Positions 18,139-27,173 are shown, counted from the stretch's first letter. The stretch: DNA of 64,000 nucleotides from Hydrogenothermaceae bacterium (GCA_026418455.1 JAOABH010000003.1:310001-374000); one strand, 5' to 3'. The notes: generated by a model not told the origin, from the letters alone. Translations and numbers: made by a program.

Positions 18139-18696
18139 ATGCAGGATATAAAAGTGGTGAAAACAAGACCAGAGCCAGAAAAAAAGATAGGTAAACATAT
18201 CATTACTGTGAAAGTTCAGCATAACTTTGGGGTTCTTGCTAGGATAACAGGTTTGTTTGCTGGAAGAGGTTACAACATAGAAAGTTTAACCGTAGGAAGA
18301 ACCCATGAACCAAATATTGCTCGTATAACTATAGTGGTTGAAGGTGAAGAGAGAGTAGTAGAACAGATAATAAAACAGCTTAGAAAGTTAATAGAAACCT
18401 TGAAAGTAAGAGATATAACAGACCTACCACACATAGAAAGGGAACTTGCCCTTATAAAGATACATACGGAAAACGATAGAGCCAGAGATGAGATAATGAG
18501 ATTGGTGAATATATTTAGGGGTAAGGTTGTTGACGTTTCTCAGGAAAGTTATACTGTGGAGATAACCGGAGATAATGATAAAATAGAAGCCTTCATAGAT
18601 CTAATAAGACCTTTTGGAATAAAAGAGATGGCAAGGACGGGAACCCTTGCAATGGTTAGAGAATCTGCAGCTTCTAAGGAAGGAGTTTTAGATTGA
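18139..18696 (+). CDS. ilvN: Acetolactate synthase, small regulatory subunit
   Basis: 185 residues, with an N-terminal ACT domain (ITVKVQHNFGVLARITGLFAGRGYNIESLTVG) that in homologues binds valine for feedback inhibition, and a C-terminal ACT-like domain shared by long IlvN/IlvH forms. It begins four bases after ilvB. There is an N-terminal extension of about 15 residues before the ACT domain. The last four bases overlap the start of the next gene. Confidence 0.94.
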   Translation: MQDIKVVKTRPEPEKKIGKHIITVKVQHNFGVLARITGLFAGRGYNIESLTVGRTHEPNIARITIVVEGEERVVEQIIKQLRKLIETLKVRDITDLPHIERELALIKIHTENDRARDEIMRLVNIFRGKVVDVSQESYTVEITGDNDKIEAFIDLIRPFGIKEMARTGTLAMVRESAASKEGVLD

Positions 18697-19304
18697 AGAA
18701 AATCTTAATTACTTTACTTTTCTCTTTTAGTTTTACATTTGCTGCTGAAGTAGGTATAACTAAAACTACCGTAGAGAACTTACCAGAAAGCTATGGACAA
18801 GAGTTTACAGATTTCTTGATTAAAAATACAGATAACACTGAGTTATTAGTAGAAACTAAGTCCTATAAATTTGTAGTTTATCCATCAATAAATTGGGAAG
18901 GTAAGGGATATACAGTATGTTTTAAGATGTACAGTAACAATAATCTTTACAGTTCAAGTTGTGTAACTGCAAGCTATGCCGATGAGATATATGATAGATT
19001 AAAAGTTATACTTAATAATGAAATTATCAAAATTAAGAATATACCTTCTGAAGCTGTTATGATAGCCGTTGATGTTGATAAAATTATAAATTTCGATAGA
19101 GTAAAAGTCAGCTCCTTTAAAGGAGACAATCTCTTAAGATACACACCTATTTTGAAAAGTGCAGAAGGTAGTAATGTTATAAATATAGGTAGTGGAGTTG
19201 TTAATTTAAACACTCTTTTACTCGGAGAAAAAGAAGCTGGGAAGTTGTTTAGATTGGTGTTAGAAAATAAGAAGGTTCAAAAAATTTTGATTAATTTGAA
19301 ATAA
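18693..19304 (+). CDS. Secreted protein of unknown function inside the ilv operon
   Basis: 203 residues beginning at TTG 18693, overlapping the ilvN stop by four bases. The first 18 residues form a signal peptide ending near TFAAE, so the protein is probably periplasmic. The mature part has two cysteines about 16 residues apart (YTVCFKMYS...SSCVTA) that could form a disulphide. I do not recognise the family. Its position between ilvN and ilvC probably reflects shared transcription, not branched-chain amino acid synthesis. Confidence 0.75.
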   Translation: MKKILITLLFSFSFTFAAEVGITKTTVENLPESYGQEFTDFLIKNTDNTELLVETKSYKFVVYPSINWEGKGYTVCFKMYSNNNLYSSSCVTASYADEIYDRLKVILNNEIIKIKNIPSEAVMIAVDVDKIINFDRVKVSSFKGDNLLRYTPILKSAEGSNVINIGSGVVNLNTLLLGEKEAGKLFRLVLENKKVQKILINLK

Positions 19305-19342
19305 TAGGTTATTATATTATCAAAATCTGAAAGGAGGTAAAA

Positions 19343-20341
19343 ATGGCAAACATCTACTATGATGAAGATGCATCTTTAGATTACTTAAAGGATAAAACTG
19401 TTGCAATAATAGGGTATGGAAGTCAGGGACATGCTCATGCTTTGAATCTTAGAGATAGTGGTGTAAAAGTAATAATAGGATTACTTGCTGGAAGTAAGTC
19501 TATACAAAAAGCTAAAGCGGAAGGTTTTGAAGTTTATGCTCCGGATGAAGCAGCTGCAAAAGCTGATCTAATAATGATTCTTACTCCAGATACAGTCCAA
19601 CCTGCTTTATTCCAATCTGCGATTTTGCCAAACCTTGATGAAGGTAATGCTCTTGCTTTTGCCCATGGTTTTAACGTCCATTTCGGACAGATAGTTCCAC
19701 CTGCATACGTTGATGTTTTCCTTGTGGCACCAAAAGGACCAGGACATTTAGTAAGATGGATGTATGAAGAAGGTAAGGGTGTTCCTGGGTTGTTTGCTAT
19801 ACATCAGGACTTTACTGGAAAGGCAAGAGAGATAGCACTTGCTTATGCAAAAGGTATAGGATGCACAAGGGCAGGACTGATAGAAACAACCTTCAAAGAA
19901 GAAACGGAAACGGATTTGTTTGGTGAGCAGGCTGTTCTCTGTGGAGGTGCAACCGCACTTATAAAGGCAGGATTTGAAACATTAATAGAGGCTGGATATC
20001 AGCCAGAAGTTGCATACTTTGAATGTCTACATGAATTGAAGTTGATAGTTGACCTTATATATGAGCATGGAATATCAGGAATGAGATACTCTATATCAGA
20101 TACGGCAAGGTATGGAGATGTTACAAGAGGTAAAAGAGTTTACGAAGTTGTGAAGCCTATATACAAAAAGATACTCCAAGAGATACAGGAAGGTGAGTTT
20201 GCAAAAGAGTGGATACTTGAGAACGTGGCAAACAGACCACACTTTAACGCACTTGTTAAGAAAGACGAGGAACATCCGGTTGAAAAGGTAGGAAAAGATT
20301 TAAGAAAGATGATGCCTTGGTTAGGGTCAAGAAAACTGTAA
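19343..20341 (+). CDS. ilvC: Ketol-acid reductoisomerase
   Basis: 332 residues, the class I (short) form. It has the nucleotide-binding [17 protein letters not shown], the [10 protein letters not shown] and APKGPGH motifs, and the metal-binding [12 protein letters not shown] and [11 protein letters not shown] segments. It isomerises and reduces acetolactate to dihydroxyisovalerate using NAD(P)H. The segment GLLAGSKS after the first fold differs from the usual VGLR..S and may affect coenzyme preference. A strong aaggaggt site precedes the gene. Confidence 0.96.
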   Translation: MANIYYDEDASLDYLKDKTVAIIGYGSQGHAHALNLRDSGVKVIIGLLAGSKSIQKAKAEGFEVYAPDEAAAKADLIMILTPDTVQPALFQSAILPNLDEGNALAFAHGFNVHFGQIVPPAYVDVFLVAPKGPGHLVRWMYEEGKGVPGLFAIHQDFTGKAREIALAYAKGIGCTRAGLIETTFKEETETDLFGEQAVLCGGATALIKAGFETLIEAGYQPEVAYFECLHELKLIVDLIYEHGISGMRYSISDTARYGDVTRGKRVYEVVKPIYKKILQEIQEGEFAKEWILENVANRPHFNALVKKDEEHPVEKVGKDLRKMMPWLGSRKL

Positions 20342-20352
20342 AAGGTTGAATT

Positions 20353-20976
20353 ATGAATTTAACTTCCAAAAGAAGAAGTATCAAAAAAGTGTATGAACCT
20401 GTTGGAGTTCTCCTTGCGAGGACTCCAATTACACCCAATATAATAACCATCATTTCCGTAATATTTGGTATAACTGCAGCAATTTTTTTCTTTAAAGAGA
20501 AGCCTTTGATAGGTACCATTTTAATTTTTATGAGTGGATTTTTTGATCTTCTCGATGGAGTCGTTGCCAGAGAAAAAGATAGAGCATCAAAGTTTGGAGC
20601 TGTTTTTGATTGGCTTGCAGATAAATTTGTAGACGGATTTTTACTGTTCTTTATAGGTATCACATACTCAACTCCTTATATAACAGCTATAGCAATTACC
20701 GCAAATATGCTTCACACATTTATAAAACCTGTAGCATACGCAGAGATAGGCTTTTCTAACAGAAAAAAAGGAAAGATTGACGATCCATTGGAAGGTGTTG
20801 GATTCTTTGGAAGACCGGAAACATTACTGACAATAGTGATATTCTCTATATTTGAATATTTTAAAATTTTTGGTGGACTTGAGTTTGGATTTATACTTAT
20901 AACAGCTCTAACCACTCTATCTTTATTACAGAGGATATTTTACCTTTATATAAAGTATAATAAAGATTATGATTAA
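20353..20976 (+). CDS. CDP-alcohol phosphatidyltransferase
   Basis: 207 residues with about six membrane segments. The family signature DG-x2-AR-x8-G-x3-D-x3-D is complete (DGVVAREKDRASKFGAVFDWLADKFVD). Such enzymes transfer a phosphoalcohol onto CDP-diacylglycerol (or CDP-archaeol) at the inner membrane. The overall look is closer to the archaetidylinositol-phosphate and inositol-phosphate synthases than to PgsA, but substrate cannot be fixed from sequence alone. It follows ilvC by eleven bases. Confidence 0.82.
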   Translation: MNLTSKRRSIKKVYEPVGVLLARTPITPNIITIISVIFGITAAIFFFKEKPLIGTILIFMSGFFDLLDGVVAREKDRASKFGAVFDWLADKFVDGFLLFFIGITYSTPYITAIAITANMLHTFIKPVAYAEIGFSNRKKGKIDDPLEGVGFFGRPETLLTIVIFSIFEYFKIFGGLEFGFILITALTTLSLLQRIFYLYIKYNKDYD

Positions 20977-20988
20977 AGGGAGCTCATT

Positions 20989-21654
20989 ATGAAAAGACCT
21001 TATACCGTTATAGTTTCTGAAGTTACAGTTGATGGGAAGCTTACTCTTGCAAAAGGAAGGTCTTCTAAAGAGATAATGCAATTTATGGATGAAGAGGCTA
21101 ATAGATATCTCCATGAAACAAGAGCAAAGATGGATGGTATAATGGTTGGTGCAGAGACTATACGGACAGATAATCCATATCTTACCGTGAGATATGTTTC
21201 AGGTAAAAATCCAACCAGAATAATACCTACGAAATCTGCCGATATTCCTCTGACAGCAAACATACTAAAAAAAGATGCTCCTACTATAATTGTGACAACA
21301 ACATCTGCTTCGGTTGAAAAAGTAAATAAATTGAGGGAAGTTGTTGAGGTTGTTCAGATAGGAAAAGATAATGTTGATTTAATAGGAATGATGGATTTTC
21401 TCTACAATAGAGGTATACATAAACTGATGGTTGAAGGTGGTTCTACTTTAAACTGGAATCTGCTAAAACTTGGATTGGTAGATGAGATAAGAATAATACA
21501 TATGCCATTTATAGTTGGAGGAGAAGATACACCTACATTTGTAGGTGGAGAAGGTTTTAAAGAGTTATCAGAAGTATTAAAATTAAAGCTTAGGGCTCAC
21601 TTTTTAAGGGGCTCCCATCTTATTACGGAGTGGGAAGTTAGATATGAAGATTAA
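20989..21654 (+). CDS. Archaeal-type riboflavin pathway reductase (RibD C-terminal domain family)
   Basis: 221 residues, corresponding to the reductase half of RibD with no deaminase half. Landmarks are RPYTVIVSEVTVDGKLTL at the start, GAETIRTDNPYLTVR in the NADPH site, and LMVEGGSTLNW later. Stand-alone proteins of this kind in archaea and fungi reduce diamino-ribosylamino-pyrimidinone phosphate before deamination. The last 11 bases overlap the moaD-like gene. Whether the bacterium also has a normal fused RibD is not visible here. Confidence 0.82.
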   Translation: MKRPYTVIVSEVTVDGKLTLAKGRSSKEIMQFMDEEANRYLHETRAKMDGIMVGAETIRTDNPYLTVRYVSGKNPTRIIPTKSADIPLTANILKKDAPTIIVTTTSASVEKVNKLREVVEVVQIGKDNVDLIGMMDFLYNRGIHKLMVEGGSTLNWNLLKLGLVDEIRIIHMPFIVGGEDTPTFVGGEGFKELSEVLKLKLRAHFLRGSHLITEWEVRYED

Positions 21655-21886
21655 AGTTTTATACTTTTCATCACTTAAAGATAGGATAGGTAAATCTTCT
21701 GAAGATATAGAAATCAATGGCAACTCTTTAGAAGAGTTAAAAGATAAGATAACACAGTTACATCCGGAGATTTCTGATTATCTCAGTAAGATTATGTTTG
21801 CTATCAATGAAGAGTATGTATCTACAGATGTAATTTTAAAAGAAGGGGACGTAGTGGCACTTATACCTCCTGTTAGTGGTGGATAA
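21644..21886 (+). CDS. moaD: MoaD/ThiS-type sulfur carrier, molybdopterin synthase small subunit
   Basis: 80 residues with a ubiquitin-like fold pattern (IKVLYFSSLKDRIG at the start, LKEGDVVALIPPVSGG at the end). The terminal GG is the site that is adenylated and turned into a thiocarboxylate. The IPPVSGG ending is typical of MoaD, the sulfur donor in molybdopterin synthesis. The MoaE partner is not in this window. It overlaps its neighbours by 11 bases on each side. Confidence 0.88.
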   Translation: MKIKVLYFSSLKDRIGKSSEDIEINGNSLEELKDKITQLHPEISDYLSKIMFAINEEYVSTDVILKEGDVVALIPPVSGG

Positions 21887-22244
21887 TAGTCGAGGAATGT
21901 ATCATTTACTGTATGAATTGACAGTCATTATTCATTTTCTATGGATTTTATTTCTTATCTTCGGATATCTTATTGGGTCAAGATATTCTTTTGTAAAGTA
22001 TATTCATATCTCAGGATTAGTTTTTGCGATTTTTTTGGAAATTTTTAATTTACCCTGTCCTTTAACTTTATTAGAAAATTATTTTAGAAAAGAAGCAGGA
22101 TTAAAAACATACGAAGAGGGCTTTATATCTTACTACCTTGAAAAAATTATATACATAGAGATAGAACCGTTTATAATATTTATCCTTACAATTGCTTTGA
22201 TAGTTGTTAATATTTATTTATATTCAAAAAAGGAGAATAGATGA
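21876..22244 (+). CDS. DUF2784-like membrane protein
   Basis: 122 residues with about four membrane segments and the pattern H.LWILFLIFGYLIG, then FNLPCPLTLLENYFRK, which fits the DUF2784 family. The conserved cysteine, proline and glutamate around CPLTLLE are kept. Function of the family is unknown. Start is either GTG 21876, overlapping moaD, or ATG 21897. The 3' end overlaps gmhB by four bases. Confidence 0.78.
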   Translation: MVDNSRGMYHLLYELTVIIHFLWILFLIFGYLIGSRYSFVKYIHISGLVFAIFLEIFNLPCPLTLLENYFRKEAGLKTYEEGFISYYLEKIIYIEIEPFIIFILTIALIVVNIYLYSKKENR

Positions 22245-22789
22245 AGGCGGTTTTTTTAGATAGAGACGGTGTGATAAATGTAGATAAAGGTTATGTCCAT
22301 AGGGTAGAGGATTTTGAGTTTTATCCAAATGTTTTTGAAGCTTTGAAAAAACTTCAAGATGCCGGATTTAAACTTTTTATAGTTACAAATCAATCTGGAA
22401 TAGCTGTTGGTTATTACACAGAAGAAGATTTTATAAAACTAACTGAGTATATGCTTAAAGAATTTGAGAAGGAAGGTATAAATATAGAAAAAGTTTATTA
22501 CTGTCCTCATCATGAGAATGGTATAGTTCCAAAGTACTCTTTTAAATGTGATTGCAGAAAGCCAGAAAGTGGAATGATAAGGCAGGCTATAGAAGATTTT
22601 GGAGTTGACCCAAAAAGGTCATTTTTGATTGGAGATAAAGAAAACGATATATTAGCAGCACATAAGGAAAATGTTAAAGCTATCCTTGTAAAGACAGGGC
22701 AAGGCGTAAAATACATAGATAACACAACTGCAGACTATATAGCAGAAGACATTTTAGATGCAGTTGAAAACTTTATTTTAATGTTTTAG
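22241..22789 (+). CDS. gmhB: D-glycero-D-manno-heptose-1,7-bisphosphate 7-phosphatase, HAD family
   Basis: 182 residues. HAD motifs are all visible: FLDRDGVIN with the nucleophile, VTNQSG, and GDKENDI. A zinc-binding set CPHH...CDCRKP between them is characteristic of GmhB and the related histidinol phosphatases. It dephosphorylates heptose bisphosphate for the LPS inner core, or for S-layer glycans in some bacteria. It is the last gene of a run of tightly overlapping genes that starts after ilvC. Confidence 0.88.
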   Translation: MKAVFLDRDGVINVDKGYVHRVEDFEFYPNVFEALKKLQDAGFKLFIVTNQSGIAVGYYTEEDFIKLTEYMLKEFEKEGINIEKVYYCPHHENGIVPKYSFKCDCRKPESGMIRQAIEDFGVDPKRSFLIGDKENDILAAHKENVKAILVKTGQGVKYIDNTTADYIAEDILDAVENFILMF

Positions 22790-22831
22790 ATATCTTCTTT
22801 AGTTAGGGATAACATAACATATAGCACACTC

Positions 22832-22845
22832 TTTTCTTAAGAAAA
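22832..22845. promoter_or_regulatory. 14-bp perfect palindrome upstream of mlaF
   Basis: TTTTCTTAAGAAAA is self-complementary with no spacer. The core TTTCTTAAGAAA also occurs at 1537-1548 in the gap before the GltB-like gene. It sits about 50 bases before the mlaF start, so it could be an operator. In an AT-rich genome a chance occurrence is quite possible. Confidence 0.3.
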
Positions 22846-22893
22846 AGCCGTTGATTTGTGTTATCATTTATTAGTAATGTTTTGGGAGACGTT

Positions 22894-23682
22894 ATGTCTG
22901 TAAAGATAAGAGTTGAAGGCTTATATAAAAAATTTGATAAGAGAGAGGTTATACACGATATAAATTTTGATGTGAAGGAAAGAGAGGTTTTTGTTATTGT
23001 TGGTGGTAGTGGTAGTGGTAAAAGCACTGTTATTAAACATATAATCGGACTTCTCAAGCCAACTTCCGGTAAAGTTCTAATAGACTCAACAGATATAACA
23101 TCTTTAAAGGATTCAGAGCTTATAGAGTTTAGAAAGAAGATAGGTTATCTTTTCCAAGAGGGAGCTTTATTTGACAGTTTAAAAGTGTGGGAAAATGTAG
23201 GATTTTATTACCTTGAAAATACAAAAATGCCGATTTCAGAGATAAAAAAACTTGCTACCGAAAAATTGGCACTTGTTGGTTTAAAAGATATAGAAGACCT
23301 ATATCCTTCACAGCTTTCTGGAGGTATGAGAAAGAGGGTCGCCTTAGCAAGAGCTATATCCTATAACCCAGAGATTATTCTCTATGATGAGCCTACTTCC
23401 GGATTAGATCCGGTTACATCTGCAATGATAGATAGACTTGTATTAAAATTGAGAGATGAGATAGGAGTTACTTCAATAGTGGTTACCCATGACCTTGAAA
23501 GTGCTTTTTCTATAGCAGATAGGATTATGTATATACATAAAGGTAGAGTAATAGCTGTAGGAACTCCAGAGGAGATAAAAAATAGTCCAAACCCTTATGT
23601 CCAACAGTTTATAAATAGACTTCCAGAAGGACCTATAACTCAGGAATTTTTTGAAGAGATAAAAACAAAAGGAGGCAGATGA
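22894..23682 (+). CDS. mlaF: MlaF-type ABC transporter ATPase
   Basis: 262 residues from ATG 22894 (gggaga upstream; an earlier in-frame ATG at 22858 has no ribosome binding site). Walker A GGSGSGKST, Q-loop FQEGALFDSL, signature LSGGMRKRVALARA, Walker B IILYDEPTSGLDP and the H-loop THD are all intact. EGALFDSL and SGGMRKR are the marks of the Mla lipid-transport ATPase family. It would power phospholipid movement between the membranes. No mlaE permease is next to it; an MlaD-like protein lies at 58186. The stop overlaps thrC by four bases. Confidence 0.87.
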   Translation: MSVKIRVEGLYKKFDKREVIHDINFDVKEREVFVIVGGSGSGKSTVIKHIIGLLKPTSGKVLIDSTDITSLKDSELIEFRKKIGYLFQEGALFDSLKVWENVGFYYLENTKMPISEIKKLATEKLALVGLKDIEDLYPSQLSGGMRKRVALARAISYNPEIILYDEPTSGLDPVTSAMIDRLVLKLRDEIGVTSIVVTHDLESAFSIADRIMYIHKGRVIAVGTPEEIKNSPNPYVQQFINRLPEGPITQEFFEEIKTKGGR

Positions 23683-24755
23683 TTTTGGACTGTCGATGGC
23701 AAGGTATAATTAACGCTTACAGAGAGTATTTACCTGTAAATGATAACACCCCAATAGTTACTCTTCACGAAGGAAATACTCCACTTATAAAAGCTGATAA
23801 TCTATCAAAAGTAATAGCTCCGGACAAAAATTTACAGATATACCTTAAATATGAAGGATTGAACCCAACTGGCTCCTTTAAAGACCGTGGAATGACTATG
23901 GCCATATCAAAAGCAAAAGAAAGTGGGAAAGAGGCCGTGATATGTGCCTCTACTGGAAACACTTCAGCATCTGCAGCAGCTTATGCAGCAAGAGCAGGAA
24001 TGAGAGCTTATGTTATACTGCCAAAGGGGGCTGTTGCTCTTGGAAAACTATCCCAAGCCATGGTTTACGGTGCAAAGATTATAGCTTTGATGGGAAACTT
24101 TGACGATGCATTAACAGTGGTAAGGGAGATAGGAGAAAGGTATCCGGTTGAAGTAGTTAATTCTGTAAATCCATTCCGTATAGAAGGACAGAAAACTGCT
24201 TCTTTTGAGATATGTGACTATCTTGGATATGCTCCGGACTTTCATTTTCTACCTGTTGGAAACGCTGGTAATATAACAGCTTACTGGAAAGGATATAAGG
24301 AATACTATCAGAAAGGTAAAGTTAAAAACACTCCACGTATGATAGGTTTTCAAGCAGAAGGTGCCGCTCCTATAGTCAAAGGCTTTCCTATAAAAAACCC
24401 ACAGACAATAGCAACGGCTATAAAGATAGGAAACCCTTACAGCTGGCAACCAGCATTACAGGCTGCAAAAGAGAGTAATGGACTAATAGATGCTGTTTCT
24501 GATGAAGAGATACTTAACGCTTATAAACTTGTAGCATCTACGGAAGGTGTTTTCTGTGAGCCAGCTTCTGCTGCATCTATAGCAGGAGTTATAAAACTCA
24601 ATAAAAAGGGAATTTTTAAGGGAAATGAAGTTATTGTTTGCACCCTTACAGGAAATGGTTTAAAAGACCCTGATACAGTAATTAAAGCAAGTGAGAAGCC
24701 TGTAGAACTTCCCCCTGATATAGAAGAGATAGCTAAGTTCTTAGAATTAAAATGA
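23679..24755 (+). CDS. thrC: Threonine synthase
   Basis: 358 residues, fold type II PLP enzyme. The cofactor lysine lies in NPTGSFKDRGM, the phosphate-binding loop of PLP in PVGNAGNITAYWKG, and STGNTSASAAAYAARAG is the substrate loop. It converts O-phosphohomoserine to threonine. The short form without the long N-terminal domain is usual in thermophiles. Start at 23679 overlaps mlaF, and the stop overlaps panE, making a three-gene unit. Confidence 0.95.
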   Translation: MILDCRWQGIINAYREYLPVNDNTPIVTLHEGNTPLIKADNLSKVIAPDKNLQIYLKYEGLNPTGSFKDRGMTMAISKAKESGKEAVICASTGNTSASAAAYAARAGMRAYVILPKGAVALGKLSQAMVYGAKIIALMGNFDDALTVVREIGERYPVEVVNSVNPFRIEGQKTASFEICDYLGYAPDFHFLPVGNAGNITAYWKGYKEYYQKGKVKNTPRMIGFQAEGAAPIVKGFPIKNPQTIATAIKIGNPYSWQPALQAAKESNGLIDAVSDEEILNAYKLVASTEGVFCEPASAASIAGVIKLNKKGIFKGNEVIVCTLTGNGLKDPDTVIKASEKPVELPPDIEEIAKFLELK

Positions 24756-25705
24756 GAAAAATAGTAGTTGTAGGACTTGGAGCTGTTGGGACAGTTTTTG
24801 CAACCTTTTTAAAAGAAGCCGGACATACTGTTTATGGAGTTGTAAAAGAAAATCAGATAGAAAGTTTTAAAGATAAAATTTTAAAGGTTGATGGTATATG
24901 GGGTTTACACCAAGCAAAATTAGATAAAATTGTCTTTGATACATCTTATCTTAAAGATGAAGATATAGATTTAGTTATAGTTGCAGTAAAATCTTACGAT
25001 ACAGAAGAGGTTTCGAAAAGTATAAGAGATATAGTTAAAGATAAAACGATTATATTATTAACTCAAAACGGTTATGGTAACTATGAGAAAGCTTCAAAAT
25101 TTCTTCCTAAGGAAAAAATACTGTTAGGAAGGGTTATATTCGGCTCAAAAGTAAATAGTCCAGGATATGCTACTGTAACGGTAAATGCTGATGATGTTAG
25201 GATAGGACATCCTGAAAATCTCCTTCAGGAGTGTAAAGTTTTAGAAACTGTATGTTTGATAAAACACAGTGGGATACCTGCATCTTACAGTAAAGATATA
25301 TACAAAGTGTTATGGGATAAAATTCTATACAACTGTGCTTTAAATCCACTTGGTGCAATTTTACAAAAAAAGTATGGTGAACTTGCAGAAAATCCAGATA
25401 CCGTTACTATAATGAATCAAATCATAGAAGAGATTTTTCATGTATGTAAACTAAATAAAATAGAACTTAATTACAAATCACCTCAGGATTATATAGAGCA
25501 TTTTTACAAAAATCTCATACCTCCGACAAAAGCCCACTATCCATCTATGTATTATGATTTAAAATTAGGTAAAAAAACAGAGATAGATGCGTTAAACGGT
25601 GCTATAGTTGATTTAGGTAAAAAGGTTGGATATATTCCGGTGGTAAATTTAACACTTACCACCATTATTAAAAATTTAGAAAGTTCTAAAGAATCCTCTG
25701 AATAA
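24752..25705 (+). CDS. panE: 2-dehydropantoate 2-reductase
   Basis: 317 residues. N-terminal Rossmann fold with GLGAVGTVFATFLKEAGH, the LTQNGYGN and VIFGSKV segments, and the catalytic lysine/asparagine region (KVLWDKILYNCALNPLGA). The C-terminal helical domain ends with the PSMYYDLKLGKKTEIDALNG motif. It makes pantoate for coenzyme A. It overlaps thrC by four bases and converges with the next minus-strand gene with a 20-base overlap of the 3' ends. Confidence 0.93.
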   Translation: MRKIVVVGLGAVGTVFATFLKEAGHTVYGVVKENQIESFKDKILKVDGIWGLHQAKLDKIVFDTSYLKDEDIDLVIVAVKSYDTEEVSKSIRDIVKDKTIILLTQNGYGNYEKASKFLPKEKILLGRVIFGSKVNSPGYATVTVNADDVRIGHPENLLQECKVLETVCLIKHSGIPASYSKDIYKVLWDKILYNCALNPLGAILQKKYGELAENPDTVTIMNQIIEEIFHVCKLNKIELNYKSPQDYIEHFYKNLIPPTKAHYPSMYYDLKLGKKTEIDALNGAIVDLGKKVGYIPVVNLTLTTIIKNLESSKESSE

Positions 25706-26351
25706 TATTCGTTTGAATCATTCCTAAAATTCCACTTATGATAAAACTGAATATAACAACCACTATTATAAATTGAAAGTTCTTAGAGTTTTCTGAAGGG
25801 ATACCTAAAATCTTCTCAGCCCCGATAAATATCAGATAGTAAGTGTAAAAACTTGCCAAAAACATTATAAATGTGGTAACTGGAGAATTAACCATATTGA
25901 ATATACCAGCTATCCAGATAGGGATTAAAGCGAAAGTTGTTAATCTCAATGTAATTATTTGATCTGTTATACTACTTCCGTAAGATCTTCCAAAGAAAAA
26001 CACGATACCATTTAGAATTACAGGTCTTAGAAGCTCAAATATCCAGACAACACCAATAAACATAAAAATTTTACTAAAATCATCTGTTGTTAGCATACTT
26101 AAAATTTTATTCATATACTCAATGGTTCCCTTGTCAGCCTTTGGATCGTCCTTGAGATAGTCCATAAACTGATTTATACCTTGAATGTAATTTGATTTTA
26201 AAACCGTAAATCCTATAAGATAACCTATAGGAGAAAATAGAGAAAAAGGTAAGATTACCTGTAGCAATAACTTACTAAAGCCCCAATCTAACTCTCTCAA
26301 GATAGCCAAGTTTTCTTTTGGATTGATGTAAATCTTCAAAAATTTCTCCAT
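25686..26351 (-). CDS. YIP1-family-like membrane protein
   Basis: 221 residues with about five membrane segments. The pattern (IYINPKENLAILRE at the N terminus, then a helical bundle with FFGRSYGSSITDQIITLRLT and F.LIPIWIAGIFN) fits bacterial YIP1-domain proteins, whose function is unsettled. It is the last gene of a minus-strand group with the HEPN and MNT genes, three bases after the HEPN stop. The grouping may be accidental, as YIP1 proteins are not known partners of the toxin pair. Confidence 0.65.
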   Translation of the reverse strand: MEKFLKIYINPKENLAILRELDWGFSKLLLQVILPFSLFSPIGYLIGFTVLKSNYIQGINQFMDYLKDDPKADKGTIEYMNKILSMLTTDDFSKIFMFIGVVWIFELLRPVILNGIVFFFGRSYGSSITDQIITLRLTTFALIPIWIAGIFNMVNSPVTTFIMFLASFYTYYLIFIGAEKILGIPSENSKNFQFIIVVVIFSFIISGILGMIQTNIIQRIL

Positions 26352-26354
26352 ACT

Positions 26355-26822
26355 TTACTCCTTAATATTTAATGTTATTATTTTGTATACTCTATCAAAG
26401 TTATCTAAAAGTTCTTTTGATAGTTCAAAAGTTCTATTCAGTATATTTATAACTTCTGTATCTAAAAGTGAGTAGTCATGGGCTATTGAGTTTCTTAGAT
26501 CTCTTAACGAAAACCAGCTTTCTACAGAATTTATAATGCCGTATTTTTCAGCTATATTAAATATATCCCTTGGTGTTAGCTGTCCAGTTTCTATACCTTC
26601 ATAATCTAAATAAAATTTTATCAATTTTCCAAGGCTATCTTGAAGTTTAGCTATTCTGTGTAAAAAGGCATCTATATTAACTCTATTTTCAAAGCTTAAG
26701 TCGTGATAGCTTTCTTTATCTAAAGGAAATACATTTTCTAAAATTTCTATGAGTTTATATAACATATCAGCATTTCTTTTACACACTTCTATTTGATGCT
26801 TGATTACCTCTTTCTTATTCAA
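26355..26822 (-). CDS. hepT: HEPN-domain toxin of a type VII toxin-antitoxin pair (HepT-like)
   Basis: 155 residues, all helical, with the HEPN RNase motif R-x4-H-x-Y at R110, H115 and Y117 (RNSIAHDY). HepT proteins cut RNA, and their partner MntA blocks them by adding AMP to the motif tyrosine. The start codon overlaps the stop of the MNT gene by four bases, so the antitoxin is translated first. The catalytic motif is complete, so the toxin could be active. I infer the pair from the two domains together; neither target nor induction can be read from sequence. Confidence 0.87.
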   Translation of the reverse strand: MNKKEVIKHQIEVCKRNADMLYKLIEILENVFPLDKESYHDLSFENRVNIDAFLHRIAKLQDSLGKLIKFYLDYEGIETGQLTPRDIFNIAEKYGIINSVESWFSLRDLRNSIAHDYSLLDTEVINILNRTFELSKELLDNFDRVYKIITLNIKE

Positions 26823-27127
26823 AGCTTTACACCTTCTTCCATTGCTACTTTATGGATAGGCTCTGTTTTGTACTTTGGATTGTAATAAACCACATCTATT
26901 TTCTGTTCTCCTAATTTATCCCATAACTTCATTAAAAACTTTATCTTTTTTTCAAGCCATCTATCAAAATCTAAATCTGTTTTTATCATAATATCTATAT
27001 CTCCACCTCTTTTATTTATATCTGTCCTTGATCCGAAGATATAAACCTCTGTATTTGATCCAAAAATTTCTTCTGCAGTAGTTTTTATGTAACCCAAAAT
27101 TTCCTCTGAAAGCCTAACTTTTACCAT
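26819..27127 (-). CDS. mntA: Minimal nucleotidyltransferase antitoxin (MntA-like)
   Basis: 102 residues with the nucleotidyltransferase motif GS-x9-DxD (G32, S33, D43, D45 in FGSRTDINKRGGDIDIMI) and a third acidic strand later (IDVVYYNP). Such proteins transfer AMP onto the HEPN partner encoded just downstream. Gene order antitoxin then toxin, with a four-base overlap, is standard. The gene starts about 70 bases from dapD, which is divergent. A broken relative of the same family lies at 52064. Confidence 0.87.
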   Translation of the reverse strand: MVKVRLSEEILGYIKTTAEEIFGSNTEVYIFGSRTDINKRGGDIDIMIKTDLDFDRWLEKKIKFLMKLWDKLGEQKIDVVYYNPKYKTEPIHKVAMEEGVKL

Positions 27128-27164
27128 TTTAACCTCATCTATATTTCTTTATCTTATCACAAAA

Positions 27165-27173
27165 TGATATAAT
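27165..27173 (+). promoter_or_regulatory. Extended -10 promoter of dapD
   Basis: TGATATAAT at 27165-27173 matches the TGNTATAAT form, 28 bases before the dapD start codon; aaggag at about 27190 is the ribosome binding site. There is no clear -35. Confidence 0.5.
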
